Below, in pieces: positions 16,965-25,375 of a stretch of DNA of 64,000 bases. A model generated the notes under the pieces. It was not told the DNA's origin, did not search any database, and saw only the letters and a list, made by a program, of their open reading frames with translations. A program made the position numbers and the translations under genes. Origin of the DNA: JACCTH01 sp035281645 (GTDB lineage: Bacteria > Actinomycetota > Acidimicrobiia > Spongiisociales > ZC4RG35); the NCBI GenBank assembly GCA_035281645.1, contig DATEDN010000145.1, positions 73,358 to 137,357 of the forward strand, in the 5' to 3' direction. Within the stretch, counting starts at the first letter, position 1. Every line of letters starts with the position of its first letter.

Positions 16965-18101
16965 CTACAGCCCCATTGCTCTTACGAAGAAAGTTGCCAT
17001 CTCGTCCCGGGTGAGGGTTCGAATCGGACAGTACTTGGCAGGGTCGTCGGGATCACAACCAATCGTGATCCCTGCCTGTCGGAGGGCGTTGATCGAGGCC
17101 TGAAAGGCAGAGCCGTTGTCGTCGTCGAAGTAGTCGGTCGACGATGCCGGAAGGTTGAAGGTTCGAACCAAGAGCTCCGCCATCTGTTCGCGGGGTAGAG
17201 CGTCATCCTCGCAAAAATTGCGCTCCCCGCAGCCGAAACCGATGCCGCTGGCGGTGATGGCGTTGGCTGCCACTTCGTAGGGCGATCCATTGTCGTCGTC
17301 GTAGTAGTCGTTGGTGGTGGGGGAGAGGTTCAACAACCGGAAGATGAAGAGCGCAATCTGTCCTCGGCTCAGAGTCTGTAAGGGGCAGTAGCGGCTTGGA
17401 GCACAGCCAATGGTGATGCCGTTCTCGTAAAGCTTCTCGATGTTGGCTTCATGAGGGTTCCCGTCATCGTCAGTGAAGGTGTTGGCTGAGGGGGTGACGT
17501 AAGTCCCGCCCGGGCTCAGCAGGCGGGGGGCGGTGAGGAGATAGGGATACGGATTGATCGGTGAATCGTTGAGGCGAATTTCGAAATGAAGATGGGGTCC
17601 GACGCTTTCGGCATTGCCGCTGTCTCCGACCCAACCGATCAACTGTCCCTTGGCGACGACGGTTCCCTCGGTGACGGCTATACCCCAACCCTGGCCGTCG
17701 TCGGTCCCAGCCGTGTCGTTGTTGAGGTGGATGTACCAGGTCTCGTAACCGCCCCCGTGATCGAGTGCCAGATAGCAGCAGGTCGAGCCGATCCAGGTAA
17801 CCACCCCATCCGCCGCCGCCACCACGGGCCATCCCTTGACCCCGCCGGTCATGATGTCAGTTGCGCCGTGAGTGCGTCCACCCGACCGAGGCTGGTAGAA
17901 GTCGTCGATGAAAAAGGTTGGGCCACCAACGACGGGGAAGACGATCTGGCTGGCATCGAAGGGCTGTGAGGGGATAAATGCTTCCTCTGCGGAGACAGGG
18001 GCTGCTGCGAACGCGACGATGGCAAGGACGGCCAGAACCAAACGGCGACTCCTCCACTCCATCCCCGGATTTTCGGCACGAGCCGAGTCTCCCTTGAGCA
18101 T
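16965..18101 (-). CDS. Secreted M23 endopeptidase with three SLH-like repeats
   Basis: A 378-residue exported protein that probably cuts or scaffolds peptidoglycan. Seen: signal peptide around VLAVLAIVAFAAAPVSAEE, a LytM/M23 domain with zinc ligands in GRTHGATDIM and GPHLHFEIR, then three repeats of about 65 residues, each with F/Y-x-D-D-D-G/N, a GI-x-x-GC block and a Cys-P... (S/T)R-x-(Q/E)MA...(R) helix, the SLH-like pattern common in Acidimicrobiia. I chose ATG 18101, preceded by GGAGGGGG at good spacing; the frame runs on to 18383 but that extension has no family match. Paired Cys in each repeat may form disulfides. Divergent from gatC. Confidence 0.88.
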   Translation of the reverse strand: MLKGDSARAENPGMEWRSRRLVLAVLAIVAFAAAPVSAEEAFIPSQPFDASQIVFPVVGGPTFFIDDFYQPRSGGRTHGATDIMTGGVKGWPVVAAADGVVTWIGSTCCYLALDHGGGYETWYIHLNNDTAGTDDGQGWGIAVTEGTVVAKGQLIGWVGDSGNAESVGPHLHFEIRLNDSPINPYPYLLTAPRLLSPGGTYVTPSANTFTDDDGNPHEANIEKLYENGITIGCAPSRYCPLQTLSRGQIALFIFRLLNLSPTTNDYYDDDNGSPYEVAANAITASGIGFGCGERNFCEDDALPREQMAELLVRTFNLPASSTDYFDDDNGSAFQASINALRQAGITIGCDPDDPAKYCPIRTLTRDEMATFFVRAMGL

Positions 18102-18224
18102 CTGACCCCCTCCGGGCGACAGGCAACCTGGGGCAGCTAAGCAGTGCCCCCGGAGAGCCGCAACCGGGAATGGCCAGAGCGGGCCCCACCTAAACTTGAG
18201 TCCTTCCGCCGTCCGGAAAGTCCT

Positions 18225-18512
18225 ATGCCTGTTGACATCGATATCGCTTACGTAGCTCGGCTCGCCCGTCTGGGTTTGTCGGCGGAAGAGCTTTCCTTCT
18301 ACCGCGATCAGCTCGGAGTGATCCTCGAGCACGCCGCCAAGGTCCAAGGAGTTGATACCGAGGGCTTCGAGGCGACAGCTCACCCCTTGGGGATCGTCAA
18401 CCAGTTCCGTCCCGACGAGATTCGACCCTCCCTCGACCGAGACGAGGTCTTGGCCGCAGCACCAGCGACCGAAGGGGTCTACTTCGTAGTCCCGCCGGCC
18501 CTCGAGGGCTGA
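18225..18512 (+). CDS. gatC: Asp/Glu-tRNA amidotransferase subunit C
   Basis: A 95-residue subunit that stabilises the GatCAB complex, which converts mis-acylated Glu-tRNA(Gln) and/or Asp-tRNA(Asn) to the correct amide. Seen: typical N-terminal helix VDIDIAYVARLARLGLS, a middle LGVILEHAAKVQGVDTEG, and the C-terminal LRPDE-like QFRPDEI with FVVPP. The ATG at 18225 gives the family's usual length; a longer frame from 18144 is not supported. It overlaps gatA by one base and opens a gatC-gatA-gatB operon. Presence of GatCAB suggests that a direct glutaminyl- or asparaginyl-tRNA synthetase may be absent, which this window cannot test. Confidence 0.95.
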   Translation: MPVDIDIAYVARLARLGLSAEELSFYRDQLGVILEHAAKVQGVDTEGFEATAHPLGIVNQFRPDEIRPSLDRDEVLAAAPATEGVYFVVPPALEG

Positions 18513-19972
18513 TGGCAGATTTCACGATTGCGAGTGCCGGGAGCGCTCTGGCGGCCGGGGAGATCTCCGCCACCGAGTTGCTCGAGTCGGTCCTGGCCCG
18601 GGCTTCGTTGACCGAGGCCGACCTTCACAGTTTTCTCACCATCGACCATGAGGGAGCGCAAGCCGCGGCCGCTGCTTCCAATGAGCGGTTGCGGCGCGGC
18701 CAGTCGCGCGGACCCCTCGAGGGCGTGCCACTGGCTGTGAAGGACAACTTCTGTACTCGCCATCTAGAAACGACCTGCGGTAGCAAGATTCTTTTCGGCT
18801 ATCGCCCTCCATACGATGCCACCGCGGTGGCCCGGCTTCGAGCTGCTGGTGCGGTTTTGGTGGGGAAGACCAATTGCGATGAGTTCGCCATGGGCTCATC
18901 CACCGAGAACTCCGCCTTTGGGCCCACCCGCAATCCCTGGAACCCGGAAAGGGTCCCGGGAGGAAGCTCGGGAGGATCGGCGGCGGCGGTAGCGGTGGGG
19001 TCGGTGCTCGGAGCCTTTGGCTCGGACACCGGCGGCTCGATTCGTCAACCGGCCGCGCTCTGCGGCGTGGTCGGATTCAAACCCACCTACGGCTTGGTCA
19101 GCAGATACGGGCTGGTGGCGTTCGCCTCGAGTCTCGATCAGATCGGTCCCTTCGCCCGCACCGTTGCCGACGCCTTGACCCTGTTCGAAGCGGTGGCAGG
19201 TCACGATCCCCTCGACGCCACCTCGTACCAGGGTCCCGTACCCGAAATTCGCCCGACGTTGGCCGAGGGAGTCAGCGGTCTCCGGGTGGGAATCGTGCGG
19301 GAGCTCGGGGGCGAGGGCTATGACGCCGAGGTGGCAGCCGCCACCTCGGCCATGGTGGACAAGCTGGCGGACGAGGGAGCCAAGGTTTCGGAGGTGTCCC
19401 TGCCCTCATTCGAGGTGGCCCTCTCGGTCTATTACCTCATCGCTCCCGCCGAGTGTTCGGCAAACCTGGCGCGCTTCGATGGGGTTCGTTATGGGCTCCG
19501 GGTTCCCGGCGACACCGTCGAGGAAATGATGGCGCGTACTCGGGCGGAGGGGTTCGGGCCCGAGGTCACGCGGCGGATTCTGCTCGGCACCTATGCGCTT
19601 TCGGCTGGCTATTACGACGCCTTCTATGGAAAAGCCCAGAAGGTTCGGAGCCGGCTGATCGCCGAGATGGCGACGGTTTTCGAACAGGCCGACGTGCTGG
19701 TCTCGCCCACCAGCCCGACCACCGCCTTCGAACTCGGAGCCAAGACCCAGGATCCGCTGGCCATGTACCTCTCCGATGTCTGCACGATCCCCGCCAACCT
19801 CGCCGGGACCCCGGCAATTTCGGTGCCGATCGGACTCGATTCGGCTGGGCTTCCGATCGGCTTTCAGATCATGGCCCCGGCCCTCGGCGAGAAGGTCATG
19901 TTTCAAACTGCGACGGCGGTGGAGGCCCTAGCCAGCTTTGAGGCACGGCCGCCGTTGGCGGTGAGCCCATGA
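18512..19972 (+). CDS. gatA: Asp/Glu-tRNA amidotransferase subunit A
   Basis: A 486-residue amidase-signature enzyme that releases ammonia from glutamine for the GatB kinase/transferase. Seen: catalytic Lys77 in GVPLAVKDNF, the Ser-rich signature PGGSSGGSAAAVAVG with cis-Ser152, and nucleophile Ser176 in SDTGGSIRQP, giving the intact Lys-Ser-Ser triad. Other blocks are CGVVGFKPTYG, VSRYGLVAFASSLDQIGP and LGTYALSAGYYDA, all typical of GatA rather than generic amidases. It overlaps gatC by one base and gatB by 4 bases. Confidence 0.97.
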   Translation: MADFTIASAGSALAAGEISATELLESVLARASLTEADLHSFLTIDHEGAQAAAAASNERLRRGQSRGPLEGVPLAVKDNFCTRHLETTCGSKILFGYRPPYDATAVARLRAAGAVLVGKTNCDEFAMGSSTENSAFGPTRNPWNPERVPGGSSGGSAAAVAVGSVLGAFGSDTGGSIRQPAALCGVVGFKPTYGLVSRYGLVAFASSLDQIGPFARTVADALTLFEAVAGHDPLDATSYQGPVPEIRPTLAEGVSGLRVGIVRELGGEGYDAEVAAATSAMVDKLADEGAKVSEVSLPSFEVALSVYYLIAPAECSANLARFDGVRYGLRVPGDTVEEMMARTRAEGFGPEVTRRILLGTYALSAGYYDAFYGKAQKVRSRLIAEMATVFEQADVLVSPTSPTTAFELGAKTQDPLAMYLSDVCTIPANLAGTPAISVPIGLDSAGLPIGFQIMAPALGEKVMFQTATAVEALASFEARPPLAVSP

Positions 19973-21414
19973 ACTCGGCCTGGGAACCGGTGATCGGGAT
20001 TGAGGTGCATGTTGAGCTCAGCACCCAGTCGAAGATGTTTTGCGGGTGCGAGGTCTCCTTCGGCGGGGAGGCCAACGCCAAAGTCTGTCCCACCTGCCTC
20101 GGACTCCCGGGGGCTTTGCCGGTGGCCAATAGCGTGGCCATGGATTGGATCGTCCGGATCGGCCTCGCCCTCCAATGCGAGGTCAGCGAGAGGTCGGTCT
20201 TCCATCGCAAGAACTACTTCTATGCCGACCTGCCCAAGAACTACCAGGTCAGCCAGTTTGATCTGCCCGTGTGCCGCGATGGATTCCTCGATGTAACCGT
20301 GGGCGAAGAGACCAGGCGGATCGGAATCGAGCGAGCCCACATGGAAGAGGACACCGGAAAGAGCCTCCATCAGGGAGACGGGGGCCGAATCCACAGCGCC
20401 ACGTCGACCCTGCTCGACTTCAACCGTTCGGGAGTGCCGCTGGTCGAGATCGTTTCCCGGCCCGACCTGCGCTCGGCAACCGAGGCCCGGGCATATGCCC
20501 AAGACCTGCGCAATCTGGTGGCCGAACTCGGTGTTTCCGATGCCCGGATGGAGGCCGGCTCGATCCGCTTCGACGCCAACGTGTCGGTGCGCACGATGGG
20601 CACCGACGCCTTGGGCACCAAGGTCGAGATCAAGAACATGAACTCGTTCCGATCGTTGGAGCGGGCCATCGCCTCTGAAATCGATCGCCAAGTGGCTCTC
20701 CTCGAGAAGGGAGAGAAGGTCCGTCAGGAGACCAGGCACTGGGACGAGGAGGCCGGGGCTACGCACAGCATGCGCAGCAAGGAAGAGAGTTCGGACTATC
20801 GCTACTTCGCCGAGCCCGATCTCCTGCCCCTGGTCTTTCCGGCCGACAAGGTCGAGGGGCTCCGGGCCGGGCTTCCCGAGCTACCGGCGGATCGCCGGGC
20901 GCGGTTGGAAGGACTGGGGATCGCGCCGCACACCGCCCGGGCCCTGGCCCACGCCGATGCCGAGTTGCGACGGACCTTCGAAGAGGCGGTGGCATTAGGC
21001 GCTCCGCCGACGACCGCCGCCAACTGGGTGGCGGGTGAGCTGACGGCGGCGACCCGCCGGCTCGAAACCCCTGCCACTCTCGACGGGCGGTTGCTCTTCG
21101 GCCTGATCGAGATGACCGAGGAGGGAAGACTTTCATCATCGGCGGCCAAGGAGGTTCTCGTTGAAATGCTGACAACTGGCGATGAGGCCGAAGTCGTCGC
21201 GGCGCGGCTCGACTTGATTCAGATCTCGGACACATCTGCCCTCGAGGCCGCGGTCTCCGAAGTCGTGAACTCGCAACCGGAGGCGGTGGAGCGCTATCGA
21301 TCCGGCGAGCAGAAGGTGTTCGGCTTCCTGGTGGGGATGGTGATGAAGGCAACTGCGGGAAAGGCCGATCCCAAGCTCGTCAACCAGATATTGAGGCAAC
21401 ACCTCGAAACCTAA
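19969..21414 (+). CDS. gatB: Asp/Glu-tRNA amidotransferase subunit B
   Basis: A 481-residue subunit that phosphorylates the mis-acylated aminoacyl group and transfers ammonia to it. Seen: N-terminal VIGIEVHVELSTQSKMFCGC, CPTCLGLPGALPV with Cys ligands, KNYFYADLPKNYQVSQ, RAHMEEDTGKSLH, DFNRSGVPLVEIVS and the block ending KNMNSFRSLERAI; then a helical domain and the C-terminal YqeY-like tail FGFLVGMVMKATAGKADPKLV that grips the tRNA. Complete. Its TAA stop lies inside the left arm of the inverted repeat at 21405-21457, likely the end of the operon. Confidence 0.97.
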   Translation: MNSAWEPVIGIEVHVELSTQSKMFCGCEVSFGGEANAKVCPTCLGLPGALPVANSVAMDWIVRIGLALQCEVSERSVFHRKNYFYADLPKNYQVSQFDLPVCRDGFLDVTVGEETRRIGIERAHMEEDTGKSLHQGDGGRIHSATSTLLDFNRSGVPLVEIVSRPDLRSATEARAYAQDLRNLVAELGVSDARMEAGSIRFDANVSVRTMGTDALGTKVEIKNMNSFRSLERAIASEIDRQVALLEKGEKVRQETRHWDEEAGATHSMRSKEESSDYRYFAEPDLLPLVFPADKVEGLRAGLPELPADRRARLEGLGIAPHTARALAHADAELRRTFEEAVALGAPPTTAANWVAGELTAATRRLETPATLDGRLLFGLIEMTEEGRLSSSAAKEVLVEMLTTGDEAEVVAARLDLIQISDTSALEAAVSEVVNSQPEAVERYRSGEQKVFGFLVGMVMKATAGKADPKLVNQILRQHLET

Positions 21415-21457
21415 GGCTGTAAGCGGCGGTTTCCGCGGCCTATAGCATTAGGTTTCG
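21405..21457. repeat. CCTAAGG-family inverted repeat, copy 2, between convergent genes
   Basis: Arm 21405-21428 (CGAAACCTAAGGCTGTAAGC...) is complementary, with a few mismatches, to 21434-21457, with a short central loop. The gatB stop codon TAA (21412-21414) forms part of the left arm. It lies between the convergent gatB and ABC-transporter genes, so a two-way terminator role is reasonable, though there is no clear T run on either side. It shares the CCTAAGG...TATAGGCCGCGGAAACC core with copy 1 at 14801-14854. Confidence 0.82.
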
Positions 21458-21463
21458 GTGCGG

Positions 21464-23329
21464 CTAGCGGTAGGCCTCTGCCTGCATCGTGTACATCTCG
21501 GCGTAGCGGCCGGCGGCGGCGATCAGTTCGGCATGGGTGCCGGCTTCGACCACCCTTCCCTCGTGCAAGACATAGACCCGGTCGGCGGCCCGTACCGAGG
21601 AAAAGCGGTGCGAGATGAGCAATACCGTTCGGCCGGCGAGCAAGGTGCGAATGCGGGCAAACAATTCGTGCTCGGCTCTGGCGTCGAGGGAGGCGGTGGG
21701 TTCGTCGAGGATGATCAAGGGCGCATCTCGGAAAAACGCTCGGGCTAAGGCGATCCTCTGCCACTGCCCGACCGAGAGGTCTACCCCACCAAGGAACTCG
21801 GGACCGAGAAGGGTTTCATAACCCCGCGGCAGCTTGTCGATGAATTCATCCGCCCCGGCCTGACGGGCGGCATCGAGCAACGTCGGACCTTGCGTCCCGT
21901 TGTCGGAATAGCCGATGTTGTCGAAGACGATGTTGCCGAAAGCGATATTGCCAAAGCCGATGTTGCTGGTTACGTCCAGGTGGTAGCGAATGAAGTCCTG
22001 GAAGATCACGGCCACCTTTTTCGAGAGCTCGGTTTGATCGAGAGAAGAGATGTCGATCCCGTCCCAGGTGATCCGTCCCGAGGCAGGGGCGTAGAGGCCG
22101 GCGAGAAGTTTCGCCAGTGTCGACTTGCCGGAGCCGTTCTCGCCGACCAGTGCCACGATCTCACCGGCATCGATGTGAAGCGAGACATCGATCAGGGCCG
22201 GTTCCTGACTGCTCGGGTAGGTGAAGGTCACGTCTTCGGCAACGATGGCCTTGAACCCGGATGGTGGCGGACTGGTCGCTTCAAGCGGTGGAGTCCCGAG
22301 GGCGAGAAAGGTTTTGAAGTCGTCGAGATAGAAACCAGCCTCGGACAGGCTGGCGGCTGAATAGCCGGCACCGGTCAGCCGGGCTCCGATAACGGCGATC
22401 CCCGCCACTGCAATTCCTGCCTCCGAAAGTGACACCCGTCCGCTGGAAGCGAGCCAGGCGACGAGGAGAACGGTGGCGCCGAGCACAGTGCCGATCACTG
22501 CGGTGGCCAAGAGGGAATAGCGCAGCTGACGTCGAGCCACTTGACGAAGGTCGCTGAGGCGCTCGTCGTAGAGACGGTTCCAGCGTCCCAGGAGATAGCG
22601 CCCGAGGCCGAAGGCTCGGACCTCCTTGGCCTCATCGCGGCCAGCCAGAAGATGACCGAGATAGTTGCGCTCGCGATCGCGAGGCGTCATTCGCCAGAAG
22701 AAACGCCAGAACTCCGAGCCCCGGCGCGAGGCGGCAAGCCAGGCGGGGAGCAAGACGACCAAGACCATCGGGATCAACAGCGGTTCGATGGCGATAAGGG
22801 CCGCAGCGACGCCGACGACACCGATCAAGGCAGAGGCGATGCCGCTAAGGCCGTAGACCATGTTGAGGGGCTGGCCAGTGGCCGACTGAACTCGTTGCAG
22901 GCGGTTGTGGAAGTCAGGGTGCTCGAACGCTGCCAGGTCGACTCTGGTTGCCACCTCGAGCGTGGCCTGTTGCATGTGGCGGCCAACCAACTCACCGAGA
23001 ATCTGCTGCTGCTCGCGTTGCACAGAGGATGCGAACAGGCTCGCCCCGGTCACGACGGCGAGGGCGACTGCCCAGGGAACAACCGGATCGAAGCCCGACC
23101 CGACGCGGTCGACTTCGAGCAGGGCCTGTAATGCCCTCTGCCCGATAAGGAGCGAAAGCGCCACCGAGACGCCGGAAAAGACCTGAAGCACTGTCGAAAG
23201 GATGAACTCCCGCCGGCCGGCGTCGACGATGACCCGCAGGCCGTGACGGATCAGACGAGGGAGTCGTCTGAGCTCGATCCGGGCGTCCTCCCGGCTTTGG
23301 AGGTCGTAGACCGTGACCTGATCAGACAC
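21464..23329 (-). CDS. ABC transporter, fused permease and ATPase
   Basis: A 621-residue half-transporter with an exporter-type membrane domain (about residues 35-340) and a C-terminal ATPase. Seen: Walker A GENGSGKSTLAKLL (about 395-408), Q-loop FQDFIRYH, signature LSVGQWQRIALARAFF, Walker B LIILDEPTASLD and switch His in LLISHRFSSVRAADR. An odd stretch before the signature is rich in IGFGNIAFGNIVFDNIGYSDN, a tandem asparagine/phenylalanine repeat that looks like a small expansion. It probably works as a homodimer; the substrate is unknown. GTG start follows directly on the stop of the TlpA-like gene (TAAGTG), so the two are cotranscribed. Confidence 0.93.
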   Translation of the reverse strand: MSDQVTVYDLQSREDARIELRRLPRLIRHGLRVIVDAGRREFILSTVLQVFSGVSVALSLLIGQRALQALLEVDRVGSGFDPVVPWAVALAVVTGASLFASSVQREQQQILGELVGRHMQQATLEVATRVDLAAFEHPDFHNRLQRVQSATGQPLNMVYGLSGIASALIGVVGVAAALIAIEPLLIPMVLVVLLPAWLAASRRGSEFWRFFWRMTPRDRERNYLGHLLAGRDEAKEVRAFGLGRYLLGRWNRLYDERLSDLRQVARRQLRYSLLATAVIGTVLGATVLLVAWLASSGRVSLSEAGIAVAGIAVIGARLTGAGYSAASLSEAGFYLDDFKTFLALGTPPLEATSPPPSGFKAIVAEDVTFTYPSSQEPALIDVSLHIDAGEIVALVGENGSGKSTLAKLLAGLYAPASGRITWDGIDISSLDQTELSKKVAVIFQDFIRYHLDVTSNIGFGNIAFGNIVFDNIGYSDNGTQGPTLLDAARQAGADEFIDKLPRGYETLLGPEFLGGVDLSVGQWQRIALARAFFRDAPLIILDEPTASLDARAEHELFARIRTLLAGRTVLLISHRFSSVRAADRVYVLHEGRVVEAGTHAELIAAAGRYAEMYTMQAEAYR

Positions 23330-23803
23330 TTAGAGGCCGACGAGCGCTTCGATGTTGGAAGTCAGCGTGTCCTCGGTCAGCACACCATTGACAGTTGCGA
23401 CCAATTCTCCTCTGGGGCCGAAGAAGTAGGTGCGAGGGACACCGATCCCCCCGAAGCGGACCAGGGCATCGCCGTCGAAGTCGAAGTAGTGGGTGAAGGG
23501 GAGATCGAACTCGGCCAGGAACTGCCGGGCTCCGGGCTGATTGTCGTTGTAGGCGATGCCATAGAAATCCACCCTGTCCCCGAATTCGGCGTGGGCCGAG
23601 GTGAAGAGCGGCGCCTCGTCCCGGCAAGGGAGACACCACGATGCCCAAACGTTCACCACCACCGGTTTCTCCGACGATTCCAGCTGAGCGACGAAGGCCT
23701 CCAGGTCCATTTCCGGGAGATCGTTTCCGGGGGCGGCGGCATCACTGGTACACCCGAACAATGCGAAAAGAGCGATCGCGAGGGCGCCGATGGACTTACT
23801 CAA
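23330..23803 (-). CDS. TlpA/ResA-like thiol-disulfide oxidoreductase lipoprotein
   Basis: A 157-residue thioredoxin-fold protein anchored outside the membrane. Seen: signal peptide with lipobox ALFGC, the redox motif WASWCLPCRDEAP, a mid-domain YGIAYNDN, cis-Pro region GIGVPRTYFF and a C-terminal GVLTEDTL. I choose the TTG at 23803, which overlaps the end of the upstream gene by 8 bases (TTGAGTAA) and gives a proper lipoprotein signal; the longer frame from 23944 lacks one. It likely reduces extracellular disulfides or supports cytochrome c maturation; no cytochrome or ccd genes are adjacent, so the role is open. Cotranscribed with the ABC transporter that follows. Confidence 0.88.
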   Translation of the reverse strand: MSKSIGALAIALFALFGCTSDAAAPGNDLPEMDLEAFVAQLESSEKPVVVNVWASWCLPCRDEAPLFTSAHAEFGDRVDFYGIAYNDNQPGARQFLAEFDLPFTHYFDFDGDALVRFGGIGVPRTYFFGPRGELVATVNGVLTEDTLTSNIEALVGL

Positions 23804-25322
23804 CGATCGAGTCCGAGATGTCGAGGTTGGGTCCGATCCCGACCTGAACCGAAGTGTCCTCGCAATCGACTTTCGCATTTGCAACTGCAGCCGCCCGGAC
23901 CCAGGCTTCCATCGATTCACATAGGGAAGTCGGGCCGGCACCACTGTCGACCAGATTCAAAAGGATGGCGGTATCGGAGTCGCGCGCCCAAACGGTGGCC
24001 GTTCCCCCACCCCAGGAACGAACTCTCTCCCGGACATCGTCGAGGGCGGCGGAGGTGTCGTCGCCGGGGGCCGAAAAAAGGTTGAGGAGGTCGACGGCGC
24101 CGAACCCGGCCGTCCGCAGCTCGGACCACCCCTCGCCTGGACTTCCTGCCGCCGCCGGGGTTTCCGGCTCCCAGCCATCCTGGTAGAGCTCGGGGAACAA
24201 AATCTCCGCCGTTGTGTCGGGCGGATCGTCGTAAGCGGCATCTACCGCCTCCCATCCGCCATCGGCATAAAGGGCACATGCGAAGCTCATTCCCTCGAGG
24301 TAAGGAAGCTGCAAGCCATTCGAGAGGATGTAAGGGACTTCGTCCAGATCCGCCTGGGAAGCGGCCAGACGGGGATCGAGGATCATCCCGAATTGGTCCA
24401 TGAGATCGATCGCTCCCAATGAGAACTGCTGCATGCCCAACGTGGCATCGCCCTCGATCAGGGCCTGAATCGCCCGGACCCGCTCGGGGTCGGCGCGGGG
24501 ATCGTCGATGATGTCGGGAAAGTTCAAATTGGAATCGGTCAAGGCATGAATCAACTCGTGGGCGAGGGTCACCTGATCGATGGGATCAAGGGGAGAATCG
24601 CTGGCAGTGGTGGCGACGACGAGATCGTTGCTATCGGGGTCGTAGTAGCCGGCGACAGCGGAGTCGAGCAAGTCGAGTTGGGTCTCTACGAGGTCGAAGC
24701 CCGGATCCAGCATCCCCAGCCCCACCCACAACCTGGTGTCGAACTCGACGACGTCGGCGGGCAACTCTTCGGCCGCGAGATCGCGCACCCGCTCGCCCAT
24801 CTCCTCGGGGCTGACCAGGATCGGATCGACGTCGCCTCTGAACTCGAGCTCTCGGATGTCGCTGACCGCGAGGGCGATGTCGTCGATCTGGGCCTCGAGG
24901 TTGTCGTTTGCGATCTCGATCGAACCCGGTACGGCGGTGAGACAGGAGCCGAGATCGGGGTTGGCTCCGCCAAACAGGCTCCCCAGACCGTCTTCGCCGC
25001 CGAAGAGGTCGCTCAGATCGCCGCCCGCTCCGCCGAAGAGGTCGCCCAGGAGATCATCCAGGTTGCCTGATCCTTCGCCGCCAAGAAGGCCACCGAGGAG
25101 ATCCTCGAGTCCCGACGCTCCGTTGTCGGGCGCGGAAGCCAGCTCGTCCTCCAAATCGGCGATCCGTGACTCGGCGGAGGCAAGCTGGTTCGAAAGGTCG
25201 GAGACATCGTCGTTGAGCCGGCCAATCGTCGTCATAGCCACCACTCCGAGGACTCCGAGAAGAAGCACCAGCAAGGCAAGGATCGAGGTGACGACGACGG
25301 CCGCAAGCGGCCATCTATTCAT
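23796..25322 (-). CDS. Membrane-anchored protein with HExxH motif, putative metallopeptidase
   Basis: A 508-residue protein not recognised as a named family. Seen: one N-terminal membrane helix (about 7-30), a short coiled coil (IGRLNDDVSDLSNQLASAESRIADLEDEL), a Gly/Leu/Asp-rich low-complexity region (about 70-122: LGGLLGG, LLGDLFGG), then a globular exterior domain. It contains LAHELIHAL with HELIH at 255-259, and a later Glu at about 290 in QALIEGDATLG, spaced as in gluzincin-type zinc peptidases. A preceding block AGYYDPDSNDLVV also resembles peptidase edge strands. Proteolysis is inference from the motif. The ATG sits in the arm of an inverted repeat. Its neighbour upstream is a Cdc48-like ATPase. 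Confidence 0.7.
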   Translation of the reverse strand: MNRWPLAAVVVTSILALLVLLLGVLGVVAMTTIGRLNDDVSDLSNQLASAESRIADLEDELASAPDNGASGLEDLLGGLLGGEGSGNLDDLLGDLFGGAGGDLSDLFGGEDGLGSLFGGANPDLGSCLTAVPGSIEIANDNLEAQIDDIALAVSDIRELEFRGDVDPILVSPEEMGERVRDLAAEELPADVVEFDTRLWVGLGMLDPGFDLVETQLDLLDSAVAGYYDPDSNDLVVATTASDSPLDPIDQVTLAHELIHALTDSNLNFPDIIDDPRADPERVRAIQALIEGDATLGMQQFSLGAIDLMDQFGMILDPRLAASQADLDEVPYILSNGLQLPYLEGMSFACALYADGGWEAVDAAYDDPPDTTAEILFPELYQDGWEPETPAAAGSPGEGWSELRTAGFGAVDLLNLFSAPGDDTSAALDDVRERVRSWGGGTATVWARDSDTAILLNLVDSGAGPTSLCESMEAWVRAAAVANAKVDCEDTSVQVGIGPNLDISDSIVE

Positions 25323-25374
25323 TCTTGCGTAAAACCCCTGGGACTTAGGGCGCGAATTCTACGCAAGAACGAAT
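25317..25374. repeat. TTCTTGCGTA/TACGCAAGAA inverted repeat, copy 1
   Basis: Arms 25317-25331 (ATTCATTCTTGCGTA) and 25360-25374 (TACGCAAGAACGAAT) are complementary at 14 of 15 positions and enclose 28 unrelated bases. It fills the gap after the stop of the Cdc48-like gene (minus strand), and the ATG of the metallopeptidase-like gene (25322-25320) is inside the arm. Sister copies are at 40729-40775 and 56815-56862. Confidence 0.85.
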
Positions 25375-25375
25375 T

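Noticed and set aside
18102..18383. Longer start for the M23/SLH protein
   Set aside because: The extension lacks a signal peptide and family match, while ATG 18101 has an excellent GGAGGGGG site.
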